Below, one piece after another: positions 24,761 to 37,006 of a DNA stretch of 64,000 nt. The DNA lies in contig JAQISU010000096.1 in NCBI GenBank assembly GCA_029339505.1, positions 6,994,001 through 7,058,000 on the forward strand. The letters run 5' to 3'. The notes beneath the pieces are model-generated. The model ran no database searches and had not been told where the DNA came from. It worked only from the letters and a program-made list of their open reading frames with translations. Source of the DNA: Unio delphinus. Its lineage: Eukaryota; Mollusca; Bivalvia; Unionida; Unionidae. A program made the position numbers and the translations under genes. Numbering within the stretch: the first letter of the stretch is position 1; every line of letters starts with the position of its first letter.

Positions 24761-24874
24761 ACTATCCTAAACCAAAAGAATATCCAACAGACTATCCTAA
24801 ACCAAAAGAATATCCAACAGACTATCCTAAAACAAAGGAATATCCAACAGACTATCATGAAGTGACAGAAGTTG
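24761..24874 (+). CDS. Repeat exon 6 (38 aa, short Pro type)
   Basis: Acceptor ATTGGAACAG, donor GTAAGT, phase 1-1. DYPKPKEYPT twice, DYPKTKEYPT, then a variant closing octapeptide DYHEVTEV (PVV changed to HEV). First of the short-type exons in the ~2-kb higher-order unit. Confidence 0.88.
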
Positions 24875-25628
24875 GTAAGTACACAAGGTTTGGTGATTTC
24901 TCATTGCAGCTTAGGACATGTTATTGTCAGAAAATATGTCATACTAGTAGACATAATATTTGGAACAGTTTTCATTATGTGTCTCTTCTCCAAAATATTT
25001 CAATGTATCCTTTAATTCTAGATGTTATTTATGGCAATAACAAATTGACCAATAGGCCTTTTACATAAGAAATAATGGGCAAAAATGCATTTTGGCCATT
25101 GTAAATATTGACCAATTACTACTGTCACATGCATTACTATGAAACTATGTACATGTATCATGGTTTCTGTAAATATCCATCTGTTGTTCTATTATGTGTG
25201 CATTACTAAAAACTCTAATCTCTTACTTCAATTGCTATGAAATTATGCTTTTCAGTTTTTATGGTTACTATGGTTATCTTTTCGCTTCCTTATTATGCAT
25301 TACTGGGAAACCAATCATCTGAATTATCCGTTAGTCATTTCCATCACAACGACTAAATGGGAAAATCATTCAAAATATCCACTTCAGTCACATTCATTAC
25401 TGTGAAAGTAAGCATCATGGGTTCTGAAAATATCTGCTGCTTTTGTTAAATGTATTACTATCAAAGTAAACTCCAATGCAAACTATGATCAAAGTTCCTT
25501 ATTATCCAAACCATACCTGTATTCATTAATAATCATGTTAAGATTCTACAGAGTATCCTTCCCTACAGATAGTTTTCTATATGCTATTTAGGAGTCTGAA
25601 ACTTCTTTGTTCATTTCTGTTGCAACAG

Positions 25629-26072
25629 ACTATCATAAACCAAAGAAATATCCAACAGACTATCGTAAACCAAAGAAATATCCAACAGACTATCATAAAC
25701 CAAAGGAATATCCAACAGACTATCATAAACGAAAGGAATATCCAACAGACTATCATAAACCAAAGAAATATCCAACAGACTATCATAAACCAAAGAAATA
25801 TCCAACAGACTATTGTAAACCAAAGGAATATCCAACAGACTATCATAAACCAAAGGAATATCCAACAGACTATCATAAACCAAAGGAATATCCAACAGAC
25901 TATCCTAAACCAAAAGAATATCCAACAGACTATCATAAACCCAAAAAATTTCCAACAGACTATCCTAAACCAAAAGAATATCCAACAGACTATCCTAAAC
26001 CAAAGGAATATCCAACAGACTATCCTAAACCAAAAGAATATCCAACAGACTATCCTGTAGTGACAGAAGTTG
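25629..26072 (+). CDS. Repeat exon 7 (148 aa, chimeric)
   Basis: The longest exon: 14 decapeptides plus DYPVVTEV, phase 1-1, acceptor GTTGCAACAG, donor GTAAGT. Units 1-9 are of H/R type as in the long exons (one has Cys, DYCKPKEYPT); units 10-14 are mainly Pro type as in the short exons, including one DYHKPKKFPT with Phe instead of Tyr. Its upstream flank is that of long exons, its downstream flank that of short exons. It is best read as a long and a short exon fused by unequal recombination, with loss of the intron between them. Confidence 0.9.
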
Positions 26073-26835
26073 GTAAGTACACAAGGTTTCATGATTTCTC
26101 ATTGCAGCTTAGGACATGTTATTGTCAGAAAATATGCCATACTAGTAGACATAATATTTGGAACAGTTTTCATTATTTTGTCTCTTCTCCAAAATATTTC
26201 AGTGTATCCTTAAATTCTAGTTGTCATTCATGGCAATAACAAATTGACCAATAGGCCTTTTACGTAATAATGGGTAAAAATGCATTTTGGCCATTGTAAA
26301 TATTGACCAATTACTACTGTCACATGCATTACTATGAAACTATGTACATGTATCATGGTTTCTGTAAATATCCATCTGTTGTTCTATTATGTGTGCATTA
26401 CTAAAAACTCTAATCTCTTACTTCAATTGCTATGAAATTATGCTTTTCAGTTTTTATGGTTACTATGGTTATCTTTTCGCTTCCATATTATGCATTACTG
26501 GGAAACCAATCATCTGAATTATCCGTTAGTTATTTCCATCACAACGACTAAATGGGAATCCAAGCATATCAATCATTCAAAATATCCATTTCAGTCACAT
26601 GCATTACTGTGAAAGTAAGCATCATGGTCTCTGAAAATATCTACTGCTTTTGTTAAATGTATTACTATCAAAGTAAACTCCAATGCAAACTATGATCAAA
26701 GTTCCTTATTATCCAAACCATACCTGTATTCATTAATAATCATGTTAAGTTTCTACAGAGTATCCTTCCCTACAGATAGTTTTCTATATGCTATTTAGGA
26801 GTCTGAAACTTCTTTGTTCATTTCTGTTGCAACAG

Positions 26836-27099
26836 ACTATCATAAACCAAAGAAATATCCAACAGACTATCGTAAACCAAAGGAATATCCAACAGACTAT
26901 CATAAACCAAAGGAATATCCAACAGACTATCATAAACCAAAGGAATATCCAACAGACTATCATAAACCAAAGGAATATCCAACAGACTATCATAAACCAA
27001 AGGAATATCCAACAGACTATCATAAACCAAAGGAATATCCAATAGACCATTATAAACCAAAGGAATATCCAACAGACTATCCTATAGTAACAGAAGTGG
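26836..27099 (+). CDS. Repeat exon 8 (88 aa, long type)
   Basis: Acceptor GTTGCAACAG, donor GTAAGT, phase 1-1. Eight decapeptides: one DYHKPKKYPT, one DYRKPKEYPT, five DYHKPKEYPT-type (the last ending PI), one DHYKPKEYPT, then DYPIVTEV. The central run of identical units suggests recent expansion. Confidence 0.9.
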
Positions 27100-27339
27100 G
27101 TAAGTACGCCATATTTTATGATTCTCGATATGTAACGATGGTTTTACAATTTGCTACAGAAAATGTCATAGTAAATGCAAACCAACTTTCATTTTGTGTA
27201 CTCAATCCAAACATTTTTATGTATCATTGAGTTCATTTGTCATTGATGTTGACAAGAAAATCCCCAGTAGGCCTCTTCTTTGATGCGCTAGGTAGATTAT
27301 TATTTTTACAGCTGTTCTACTGCAATTATGTGTATACAT

Positions 27340-27800
27340 TGAAACCAAGCATCTAATTCATAGTAAGTCTCAATTTGACAGTGAAATAATATGAATCAAG
27401 TCAAAACCAAGTAGAATAGTTTAAGTATCTATATTTCAGTTCCATTGCTTGTATTATTGTAAAACCAATCATCTAGGTATCTATATTTCAGTTCCATTGC
27501 TTGTATTATTGTAAAACCAATCATCTAGGTATCTATATTTCAGTTCCATTGCTTGTATTATTGTAAAACCAATCATCTAGGTATCTATATTTCAATTCCA
27601 TTGATTGCATTATTGTAAATCCATGCATCTATGTATCTATATGTCAATTCCATTGATTGCATTATTGTAAATCCATGCATCTATGTATCTATATTTCAAT
27701 TCCATTGCTTGCATTAATGCAAGTCCAAGCATCTAAATATCCATATGTTGATTCCATTGCTTGCATTAATGTAAATCCAAAAATCCTCTTCATAAATCTG
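27340..27800. repeat. 52-bp intronic monomer array
   Basis: About seven units in the intron between exons 8 and 9, with two subtypes: TTCAGTTCCATTGCTTG at the left and GTCAATTCCATTGATTG at the right. Confidence 0.85.
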
Positions 27801-28020
27801 TGTCACTGTGAGTTCCACTGCATGCATTAAAGCAAGACCAGGCATCATAGTTGATGTGATTATTCTTCCATTTAGTTCTCACATATGCATAACTGAGAAA
27901 CTAAGCATTTTTGTATTCAATGTTAACCATTTCTTGTAAAGTTACAATTGAATCTTCTCTACAGAGATGTTTCATTTCTTATTCAGTAGTTTGAAATTTG
28001 TTTCATTTCTATTGGAACAG

Positions 28021-28104
28021 ACTATCCTAAACCTAAAGAATATCCAACAGACTATCCTAAACCAAAAGAATATCCAACAGACTATCCTGTAGTGACAGAA
28101 GTTG
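28021..28104 (+). CDS. Repeat exon 9 (28 aa, short Pro type)
   Basis: Acceptor ATTGGAACAG, donor GTAAGT, phase 1-1. Two DYPKPKEYPT and DYPVVTEV. Shortest of the short-type exons in the higher-order unit. Confidence 0.88.
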
Positions 28105-28892
28105 GTAAGTACACAATGTTTCATGATTTCTCATTGCAGCTTAGGACATGTTATTGTCAGAAAATATGCCATACTAGTAGACATTATATTTGGAACAGTT
28201 TTCATTATTTTGTCTCTTCTCCAAAATATTTCAGTGTATCCTTAAATTCTAGTTTATCATTCATGGCAATAACAAATTGACCAATAGGCCTTTTACGTAA
28301 GAAATAATGGGTAAAAATGCATTTTGGCCATTGTAAATATTGACCAATTACTACTGTCACATGCATTACTATGAAACTATGTACATGTATCATGGTTTCT
28401 GTAAATATCCATCTGTTGTTCTATTATGTGTGCATTACTAAAAACTCTAATCTCTTACTTCAATTGCTCTGAAATTATGCTTTTCAGTTTTTATGGTTAC
28501 TATGGTTATCTTTTTGCTTCCTTATTATGCATTACTGGGAAACCAATCATCTGAATTATCCGTTAGTCATTTCCATCACAACGACTAAATTTCCATCACA
28601 ACGACTAAATGGGAATCCAAGCATATCAATCATTCAAAATATCCACTTCAGTCGCATGCATTACTGTGAAAGTAAGCATCATGGTCTCTGAAAATATCTG
28701 ATGCTTTTGTTAAATGTATTGCTATCAAAGTAAACTCCAATGCAAACTATGATCAAAGTTCTTTATTATCCAAACCATACCTGTATTCATTAATAATCAT
28801 GTTAAGATTCTACAGAGTATCCTTCCCTACAGATAGTTTTCTATATGCTATTTAGGAGTCTGAAACTTCTTTGTTCATTTCTGTTGCAACAG

Positions 28893-29156
28893 ACTATCAT
28901 AAACCAAAGAAATATCCAACAGACTATCGTAAACCAAAGAAATATCCAACAGACTATCATAAACCAAAGGAATATCCAACAGACTATCATAAACCAAAGG
29001 AATATCCAACAGACTATCATAAACGAAAGGAATATCCAACAGACTATCATAAACCAAAGGAATATCCAATAGACCATTATAAACCAAAGGAATATCCAAC
29101 AGACTATCATAAGCCAAAAGAATATCCAACAGACTATCCTATAGTAACAGAAGTGG
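28893..29156 (+). CDS. Repeat exon 10 (88 aa, long type)
   Basis: Acceptor GTTGCAACAG, donor GTAAGT, phase 1-1. Eight units in order H-KK, R-KK, H-KE, H-KE, H-RKE, H-KE (ending PI), DHYKPKEYPT, H-KE, then DYPIVTEV. The 5' flanking intron repeats TTTCCATCACAACGACTAAA twice (28570-28610), a local duplication not seen in sister copies. Confidence 0.9.
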
Positions 29157-29399
29157 GTAAGTACGCCATATTTTATGATTCTCGATATGTAACGACTGTT
29201 TTACAATTTGCTACAGAAAATGTCATAGTAAATGCAAAACAACTTTCATTTTGTGTACTCAATCCAAACATTTTTTGTGTATCATTGAGTTCCATTTGTC
29301 ATTGATGTTGACAAGAAAATCCCCAGTAGGCCTCTTCTTTGATGCGCTAGGTAGATTATTATTTTTACAGCTGTTCTACTGCAATTATGTGTATACATT

Positions 29400-29650
29400 G
29401 AAACCAAGCATCTAATTCATAGTAAGTCTCAATTTGACAGTGAAATAATATGAATCAAGTCAAAACCAAGTAGAATAGTTTAAGTATCTATATTTCAGTT
29501 CCATTGCTTGTATTATTGTAAAACCAAAAATCTAGGTATCTATATTTCAGTTCCATTGCTTGCATTAATGTAAATCTAAGCATCTAAATATCCACATGTC
29601 AATTCCATTGATTGCATTAATGCAAGTCCAAAAATCCTCTTCATAAATCT
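29400..29650. repeat. 52-bp intronic monomer array (short)
   Basis: Only about three to four units between exons 10 and 11, the smallest version of this array. Copy number differs between otherwise matching introns. Confidence 0.8.
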
Positions 29651-29871
29651 GTGTCACTGTGAGTTCCACTGCATGCATTAAAGCAAGACCAGGCATCATA
29701 GTTGATGTGATTATTCTTCCATTTAGTTCTCACATATGCATAACTGAGAAACTAAGCATTTTTGTATTCAATGTTAACCATTTCTTGTAAAGTTTCAATT
29801 GAATCTTCTCTACAGAGATGTTTCATTTCTTATTCAGTAGTTTGAAATTTGTTTCATTTCTATTGGAACAG

Positions 29872-29985
29872 ACTATCCTAAACCAAAAGAATATCCAACA
29901 GACTATCCTAAACCAAAAGAATATCCAACAGACTATCCTAAACCAAAAGAATATCCAACAGACTATCCTGTAGTGACAGAAGTTG
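29872..29985 (+). CDS. Repeat exon 11 (38 aa, short Pro type)
   Basis: Acceptor ATTGGAACAG, donor GTAAGT, phase 1-1. Three DYPKPKEYPT and DYPVVTEV. Confidence 0.88.
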
Positions 29986-30264
29986 GTAAGTACACAAGGT
30001 TTCGTGATTTCTCATTGCAGCTTAGGACATGTTATTGTCAGAAAATATGCCATACTAGTAGACATTATATTTGGAACAGTTTTCATTATTTTGTCTCTTC
30101 TCCAAAATATTTCAGTGTATCCTTAAATTCTAGTTTGTCATTCATGGCAATAACAAATTGACTAATAGGCCTTTTACGTAAGAAATAATGGGTAAAAATG
30201 CATTTTGGCCATTGTAAATATTGACCAATTACTACTGTCACATGCATTACTATGAAACTATGTA

Positions 30265-31804
30265 TAGTCCTACCCGTTTATATCGACATCGCTTATCTTG
30301 ACAAGCCGCCTATGTTGACAAAAAAGCAAAGTCCCGGTCCCATGGTCTACTATTACTATCAAATTGTCATGCCTATGTCGACGTCGAGATAAAAGAAAAA
30401 CGTATGTCGACAGAAGCCCTTGGTCCCAGCTTGAACAAATCCTTTGTTTTCAAAACGTTTATGTTGACAAGCTGCCAATTAAGACCAATACTTTGTTCAA
30501 CAATTAGTTGATCTTGCCGCCAGGCTTTAATGTCGCGGTCGGATGAAAAAAACGAACAAACCCATAGCAGCACGTTTTCTCACCACTCTGCAGCTAGTTA
30601 AGTCTTTGATCTTGCCGCCTAGCTTGTGAATCATGTTATTCAAATGTACTCTTACAATGACAGCATGTACATCTGTGGGTCTTTCAGCCACTGAATTTTC
30701 TGATTGCAAATATATCAGCACAGCGAAAAGGATCAATTGATGAACACAATTTCCCAATCAACAGGTGGTCGAAGCAGGACTAGCAAGCCCTTAAATTTGC
30801 CGTCCAGGAAATTGATGCGTACAGAGGACTTCTGTATACGTGATTTTCTTAATCCCATATATAAAAATTGCGTGAAAATACGGATTACACGTTTCCGAGA
30901 CCTTTGAAAGTGATCGGTGATTTTCGCTGTGAAAGTTTCGTTTTTAATTTTATTTACATTTACGATGGCTACCGACAGAAGGGTAAAACGCAAATTAAAT
31001 TTACAGTCTTTGGGAACTAAATATCTGGCTGTTAATGAAGTTAAGGGATGAACATCTCGCAAAGAGGTTTGTGAAATTTTTTAATTTAAAATTAACACGT
31101 CCAGGAAGGATGAGAGCTGCAGAGTCTATAAAGAAAGACTAAGTTGAAGGTGACTGCGCTCCCCTAAGGAAGAAGCAAGACTGGTACATTTGAAGACATG
31201 GAGGAAGCATCTAAACGGTTCACGGTTCAATTAAGCATTATCGAAAAAGCTTAGTGTGGAGAACTTCGCTGCAACGAGTGGTTGTTGCAGTCGCTTTAAT
31301 GTTCGTCATAACATCGGATACAAAAGTATTTGTGGAGAATACATGTACTGTTGACAGTTTTTCATTATCCCCTTGGTACCCTCAATAATATGGGAACAGA
31401 CTGACCGATATCTAGGCTGATTTAAGTACATGTACTTGAAGCATGCAACTAACAACTAGACAAACACGTGCTAATGCTGACATTGACTCTCTCATGTTTT
31501 TCATATCAGGATTTGACCAATGCAATATTTCATTGTGGACTTTATTACACAAAGGTAACCAAAATGTTATTTGTCAATACACAAGTGTATTTCACTCTAG
31601 TTTTGTCCCCACATACTAAAAATTTACATTGTTTTTTATCAAAGTGTAAATACTGATGACCGGTTACCCCTTACTGAAGAATTTAACTTGCATTTTTTTT
31701 TTTTGCAGACCCTCCCCCCCCCTCCCAAACACTTATCTCGACATCCGCTTATCTCGACAATATTTCCTCGGTCCCGAGGATGTCGAGATAAACGGGTAGG
31801 ACTG
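30265..31804 (+). mobile_element. Pogo/Tigger-like DNA transposon relic (Tc1/mariner superfamily)
   Basis: Ends are inverted repeats: TAGTCCTACCCGTTTAT at the left, ATAAACGGGTAGGACTG at the right, flanked by TA (30263-30264, 31805-31806). Sister introns read ATGTACATG at this point without the insert, so the target TA and the 1540-bp insertion are directly visible. GTCGA-rich subterminal blocks (TATGTCGAC, TATCTCGACA) recur inside both ends. It lies in the intron between exons 11 and 12. Confidence 0.85.
30965..31350 (+). pseudogene. Decayed transposase fragments of the pogo-like element
   Basis: From 30965 an ATG opens a basic stretch containing RRVKRKLNLQSLGTKY and NEVKG, then a stop (31046), then TSRKEVCEIF. 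This resembles the N-terminal CENP-B/psq-type helix-turn-helix of pogo/Tigger transposases. Around 31285-31340 another frame reads SRFNVRHNIGYKSICGE, resembling the second CENP-B-type DNA-binding segment of the same family. The catalytic DDE region is not recognisable; the copy is deleted and non-functional. Assignment is from motif resemblance only. Confidence 0.6.
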
Positions 31805-32295
31805 TACATGTATCATGGTTTCTGTAAATATCCATCTGTTGTTCTATTATGTGTGCATTACTAAAATCTCTAATCTCTTACTTCAATTGCTATGAAATTA
31901 TGCTTTTCAGTTTTTATGGTTACTATGGTTATCTTTTCGCTTCCATATTATGCATTACTGGGAAACCAATCATCTGAATTATCCGTTAGTCATTTCCATC
32001 ACAACGACTAAATGGGAATCCAAGCATATCAATCATTCAAAATATCCACTTCAGTCACATGCATTACTGTGAAAGTAAGCATCATGGTCTCTGAAAATAT
32101 CTGCTGCTTTTGTTAAATGTATTACTATCAAAGTAAACTCCAATGCAAACTATGATCAAAGTTCCTTATTATCCAAACCATACCTGTATTCATTAATAAT
32201 CATGTTAAGATTCTACAGAGTATCCTTCCCTACAGATAGTTTTCTATATGCTATTTAGGAGTCTGAAACTTCTTTGTTCATTTCTGTTGCAACAG

Positions 32296-32529
32296 ACTAT
32301 CATAAACCAAAGAAATATCCAACAGACTATCGTAAACCAAAGAAATATCCAACAGACCATCATAAACCAAAGGAATATCCAACAGACTATCATAAACGAA
32401 AGGAATATCCAACAGACTATTATAAACCAAAGGAATATCCAATAGACCATTATAAACCAAAGGAATATCCAACAGACTATCATAAGCCAAAAGAATATCC
32501 AACAGACTATCCTATAGTAACAGAAGTGG
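32296..32529 (+). CDS. Repeat exon 12 (78 aa, long type)
   Basis: Acceptor GTTGCAACAG, donor GTAAGT, phase 1-1. Seven units: H-KK, R-KK, DHHKPKEYPT, DYHKRKEYPT, DYYKPKEYPI, DHYKPKEYPT, DYHKPKEYPT, then DYPIVTEV. It lacks one unit relative to exon 10 and carries more substitutions. Confidence 0.9.
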
Positions 32530-32769
32530 GTAAGTACGCCATATTTTATGATTCTCGATATGTAACGACTGTTTTACAATTTGCTACAGAAAATGTCATA
32601 GTAAATGCAAAACAACTTTCATTTTGTGTACTCGATCCAAACATTTTTTTGTGTATCATTGAGTTCCATTTGTCATTGATGTTGACAAGAAAATCCCCAG
32701 TAGGCCTCTTCTTTGATGCGCTAGGTAGATTATTATTTTTACAGCTGTTCTACTGCAATTATGTGTATA

Positions 32770-33230
32770 CATTGAAACCAAGCATCTAATTCATAGTAAG
32801 TCTCAATTTGACAGTGAAATAATATGAATCAAGTCAAAACCAAGTAGAATAGTTTAAGTATCTATATTTCAGTTCCATTGCTTGTATTATTGTAAAACCA
32901 AAAATCTAGGTATCTATATTTCAGTTCCATTGCTTGTATTATTGTAAAGCCAAAAATCTAAGTATCTATATTTCAGTTCCATTGCTTGTATTATTGTAAA
33001 ACCAATCATCTAGGTATCTATATGTCAATTCCATTGATTGCATTATTGTAAATCCATGCATCTATGTATCTATATGTCAATTCCATTGATTGCATTATTG
33101 TAAATCCATGCATCTATGTATCTATATGTCAATTCCATTGCTTGCATTAATGCAAGTCCAAGCATCTAAATATCCATATGTCGATTCCATTGCTTGCATT
33201 AATGTAAATCCAAAAATCCTCTTCATAAAT
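32770..33230. repeat. 52-bp intronic monomer array
   Basis: About seven units between exons 12 and 13, again with the TTCAGTTCC subtype left and the GTCAATTCC subtype right. Confidence 0.85.
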
Positions 33231-33453
33231 CTGTGTCACTGTGAGTTCCACTGCATGCATTAAAGCAAGACCAGGCATCATAGTTGATGTGATTATTCTT
33301 CCATTTAGTTCTCACATATGCATAACTGAGAAACTAAGCATTTTTGTATTCAATGTTAACCATTTCTTGTAAAGTTTCAGTTGAATCTTCTCTACAGAGA
33401 TGTTTCATTTCTTATTCAGTAGTTTGAAATTTGTTTCATTTCTATTGGAACAG

Positions 33454-33567
33454 ACTATCCTAAACCTAAAGAATATCCAACAGACTATCCTAAACCAAAA
33501 GAATATCCAACAGACTATCCTAAACCAAAGGAATATCCAACAGACTATCCTGTAGTAACAGAAGTTG
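33454..33567 (+). CDS. Repeat exon 13 (38 aa, short Pro type)
   Basis: Acceptor ATTGGAACAG, donor GTAAGT, phase 1-1. Three DYPKPKEYPT and DYPVVTEV. The first unit uses CCTAAA after AAA (AAACCTAAAGAA), a marker shared with exons 9 and 15. Confidence 0.88.
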
Positions 33568-34336
33568 GTAAGTACACAAGATTTCGTAATTTCTCATTGC
33601 AGCTTAGGACATGTTATTGTCAGAAAATATGCCATACTAGTAGACATAATATTTGGAACAGTTTTCATTATTTTGTGTCTCTTCTCCAAAATATTTCAGT
33701 GTATCCTTAAATTCTAGTTGTCATTCATGGCAATAACAAATTGACCAATAGGCCTTTTACGTAAGAAATAATGGGCAAAAATGCATTTTGGCCATTGTAA
33801 ATATTGACCAGTTACTACTGTCACATGCATTACTATGAAACTATGTACATGTATCATGATTTCTGTAAATATCCATCTGTTGTTCTATTATGCGTGCATT
33901 ATTAAAAACTCTAATCTCTTACTTCAATTGCTATGAAATTATGCTTTTCAGTTTTTATGGTTACTATGGTTATCTTTTTGCTTCCTTATTATGCATTACT
34001 GGGAAACCAATCATCTGAATTATCCATTAGTCATTTCCATCACAATGACTAAATGGGAATCCAAGCAAATCAATCATTCAAAATATCCACTTCAGTCACA
34101 TGCATTACTGTGAAAGTAAGCATCATGGTCTCTGAAAATATCTACTGCTTTTGTTAAATGTATTACTATCAAAGTAAACTCCAATGCAAACTATGATCAA
34201 AGTTCCTTATTATCCAAACCATACCTGTATTCATTAATAATCATGTTAAGATTCTACAGAGTATCCTTCCCTACAGATAGTTTTCTATATGCTATTTAGG
34301 AGTCTGAAACTTCTTTGTTCATTTCTGTTGCAACAG

Positions 34337-34570
34337 ATTATCATAAACCAAAGAAATATCCAACAGACTATCATAAACCAAAGAAATATCCAACAGACTA
34401 TCGTAAACGAAAGGAATATCCAACAGACTATCATAAACCAAAGGAATATCCAACAGACTATCATAAACGAAAGGAATATCCAACAGACTATCGTAAACCA
34501 AAGGAATATCCAATAGACGATCATAAACCAAAGGAATATCCAACAGACTATCCTATAGTAACAGAAGTGG
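34337..34570 (+). CDS. Repeat exon 14 (78 aa, long type)
   Basis: Acceptor GTTGCAACAG, donor GTAAGT, phase 1-1. The first codon becomes GAT (G|AT), still Asp. Seven units: H-KK, H-KK, R-RKE, H-KE, H-RKE, R-KE (ending PI), DDHKPKEYPT, then DYPIVTEV. Two DYxKRKEYPT variants occur. Confidence 0.9.
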
Positions 34571-34809
34571 GTAAGTACGCCATATTTTATGATTCTCGAT
34601 ATGTAATGACGGTTTTACAATTTGCTACAGAAAATGTCATAGTAAATGCAAAACAACTTTCATTTTGTGTACTCAATCCAAACATTTTTGTGTATCATTG
34701 AGTTCCATTTGTCATTGATGTTGACAAGAAAATCCCCAGTAGGCCTCTTCTTTGATGCGCTAGGTAGATTATTAGTTTTACAGCTGTTCTACTGCAATTA
34801 TGTGTATAC

Positions 34810-35470
34810 ATTGAAACCAAGCATCTAATTCATAGTAAGTCTCAATTTGACAGTGAAATAATATGAATCAAGTCAAAACCAAGTAGAATAGTTTAAGTAT
34901 CTATATTTCAGTTCCATTGCTTGTATTATTGTAAAACCAAAAATCTAGGTATCTATATTTCAGTTCCATTGCTTGTATTATTGTAAAACCAAAAATCTGG
35001 GTATCTATATTTCAGTTCCATTGCTTGTATTATTGTAAAACCATGCATCTATGTATCTATATTTCAGTTCCATTGCTTGCATTAATGTAAAACCAAAAAT
35101 CTATGTATCTATATGTCAATTCCATTGATTGCATTATTGTAAATCCATGCATCTATGTATCTATATGTCAATTCCATTGATTGCATTATTGTAAATCCAT
35201 GCATCTATGTATCTATATGTCAATTCCATTGATTGCATTATTGTAAATCCATGCATCTATGTATCTATATGTCAATTCCATTGATTGCATTATTGTAAAT
35301 CCATGCATCTATGTATCTATATGTCAATTCCATTGATTGCATTATTGTAAATCCATGCATCTATGTATCTATATGTCAATTCCATTGATTGCATTAATGC
35401 AAGTCCAAGCATCTAAATATCCATATGTCATTTCCATTGCTTACATTAATGTAAATCCAAAAATCCTCTT
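34810..35470. repeat. 52-bp intronic monomer array, largest copy
   Basis: About eleven units between exons 14 and 15. The right-hand GTCAATTCCATTGATTG subtype is expanded to about six nearly identical units (35110-35390), absent at this number from the sister introns. Confidence 0.88.
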
Positions 35471-35700
35471 CATAAATCTGTGTCACTGTGAGTTCCACTG
35501 CATGCATTAAAGCAAGACCAGGCATCATAGTTGATGTGATTATTCTTCCATTTAGTTCTCACATATGCATAACTGAGAAACTAAGCATTTTTGTATTCAA
35601 TGTTAACCATTTCTTGTAAAGTTTCAATTGAATCTTCTCTACAGAGATGTTTCATTTCTTATTCAGTAGTTTGAAATTTGTTTCATTTCTATTGGAACAG

Positions 35701-35844
35701 ACTATCCTAAACCTAAAGAATATCCAACAGACTATCCTAAACCAAAAGAATATCCAACAGACTATCCTAAACCAAAGGAATATCCAACAGACTATCCTAA
35801 ACCAAAGGAATATCCAACAGACTATCCTGTAGTAACAGAAGTTG
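35701..35844 (+). CDS. Repeat exon 15 (48 aa, short Pro type)
   Basis: Acceptor ATTGGAACAG, donor GTAAGT, phase 1-1. Four DYPKPKEYPT and DYPVVTEV, all Pro type. Confidence 0.88.
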
Positions 35845-36600
35845 GTAAGTACACAAGATTTCGTAATTTCTCATTGCAGCTTAGGACATGTTATTGTCAG
35901 AAAATATGCCATACTAGTAGACATAATATTTGGAACAGTTTTCATTATTTTGTGTCTCTTCTCCAAAATATTTCAGTGTATCCTTAAATTCAAGTTGTCA
36001 TTCATGGCAATAACAAATTGACCAATAGGCCTTTTACATAAGAAATAATGGGTAAAAATGCATTTTGGCCATTGTAAATATTGACCAATTACTACTGTCA
36101 CATGCATTACTATGAAACTATGTACATGTATCATGGTTTCTGTAAATATCCATCTGTTGTTCTATTATGTGTGCATTACTAAAATCTCTAATCTCTTACT
36201 TCAATTGCTATGAAATTATGCTTTTCAGTTTTTATGGTTACTATGGTTATCTTTTTGCTTCCTTATTATGCATTACTGGGAAACCAATCATCTGAATTAT
36301 CCGTTAGTTATTTCCATCACAACGACTAAAATATCAATCATTCAAAATATCCACTTCAGTCACATGCATTACTGTGAAAGTAAGCATCATGGTCTCTGAA
36401 AATATCTGCTGCTTTTGTTAAATGTATTACTATCAAAGTAAACTCCAATGCAAACTATGATCAAAGTTCCTTATTATCCAAACCATACCTGTATTCATTA
36501 ATAATCATGTTAAGATTCTACAGAGTATCCTTCCCTACAGATAGTTTTCTATATGCTATTTAGGAGTCTGAAACTTCTTTGTTCATTTCTGTTGCAACAG

Positions 36601-36864
36601 ACTATCATAAACCAAAGAAATATCCAACAGACTATCGTAAACCAAAGAAATATCCAACAGACTATCATAAACGAAAGGAATATCCAATAGACGATCATAA
36701 AACAAAGGAATATCCAACAGACTATTATAAACGAAAGGAATATCCAACAGACTATCATAAACCAAAGGAATATCCAACAGACTATCCTAAACCAAAGGAA
36801 TATCCAATAGACCATCATAAACCAAAGGAATATCCAACAGACTATCCTATGGTAACAGAAGTGG
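36601..36864 (+). CDS. Repeat exon 16 (88 aa, long type)
   Basis: Acceptor GTTGCAACAG, donor GTAAGT, phase 1-1. Eight units: H-KK, R-KK, DYHKRKEYPI, DDHKTKEYPT, DYYKRKEYPT, DYHKPKEYPT, DYPKPKEYPT, DHHKPKEYPT, then DYPMVTEV. A Pro-type unit sits inside a long exon, suggesting gene conversion with a short exon. Confidence 0.9.
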
Positions 36865-37006
36865 GTAAGTATGCCATATATTATGATTCTTGATATGTAA
36901 CATAGGTTTTACAATTTGCTACAAAAAATGATGCTATACATGTGACAGTAAATTTGGAAAAACTTTTATATTTTGTGCACTCTATCCAAACTTTGTTGTG
37001 TATCAT

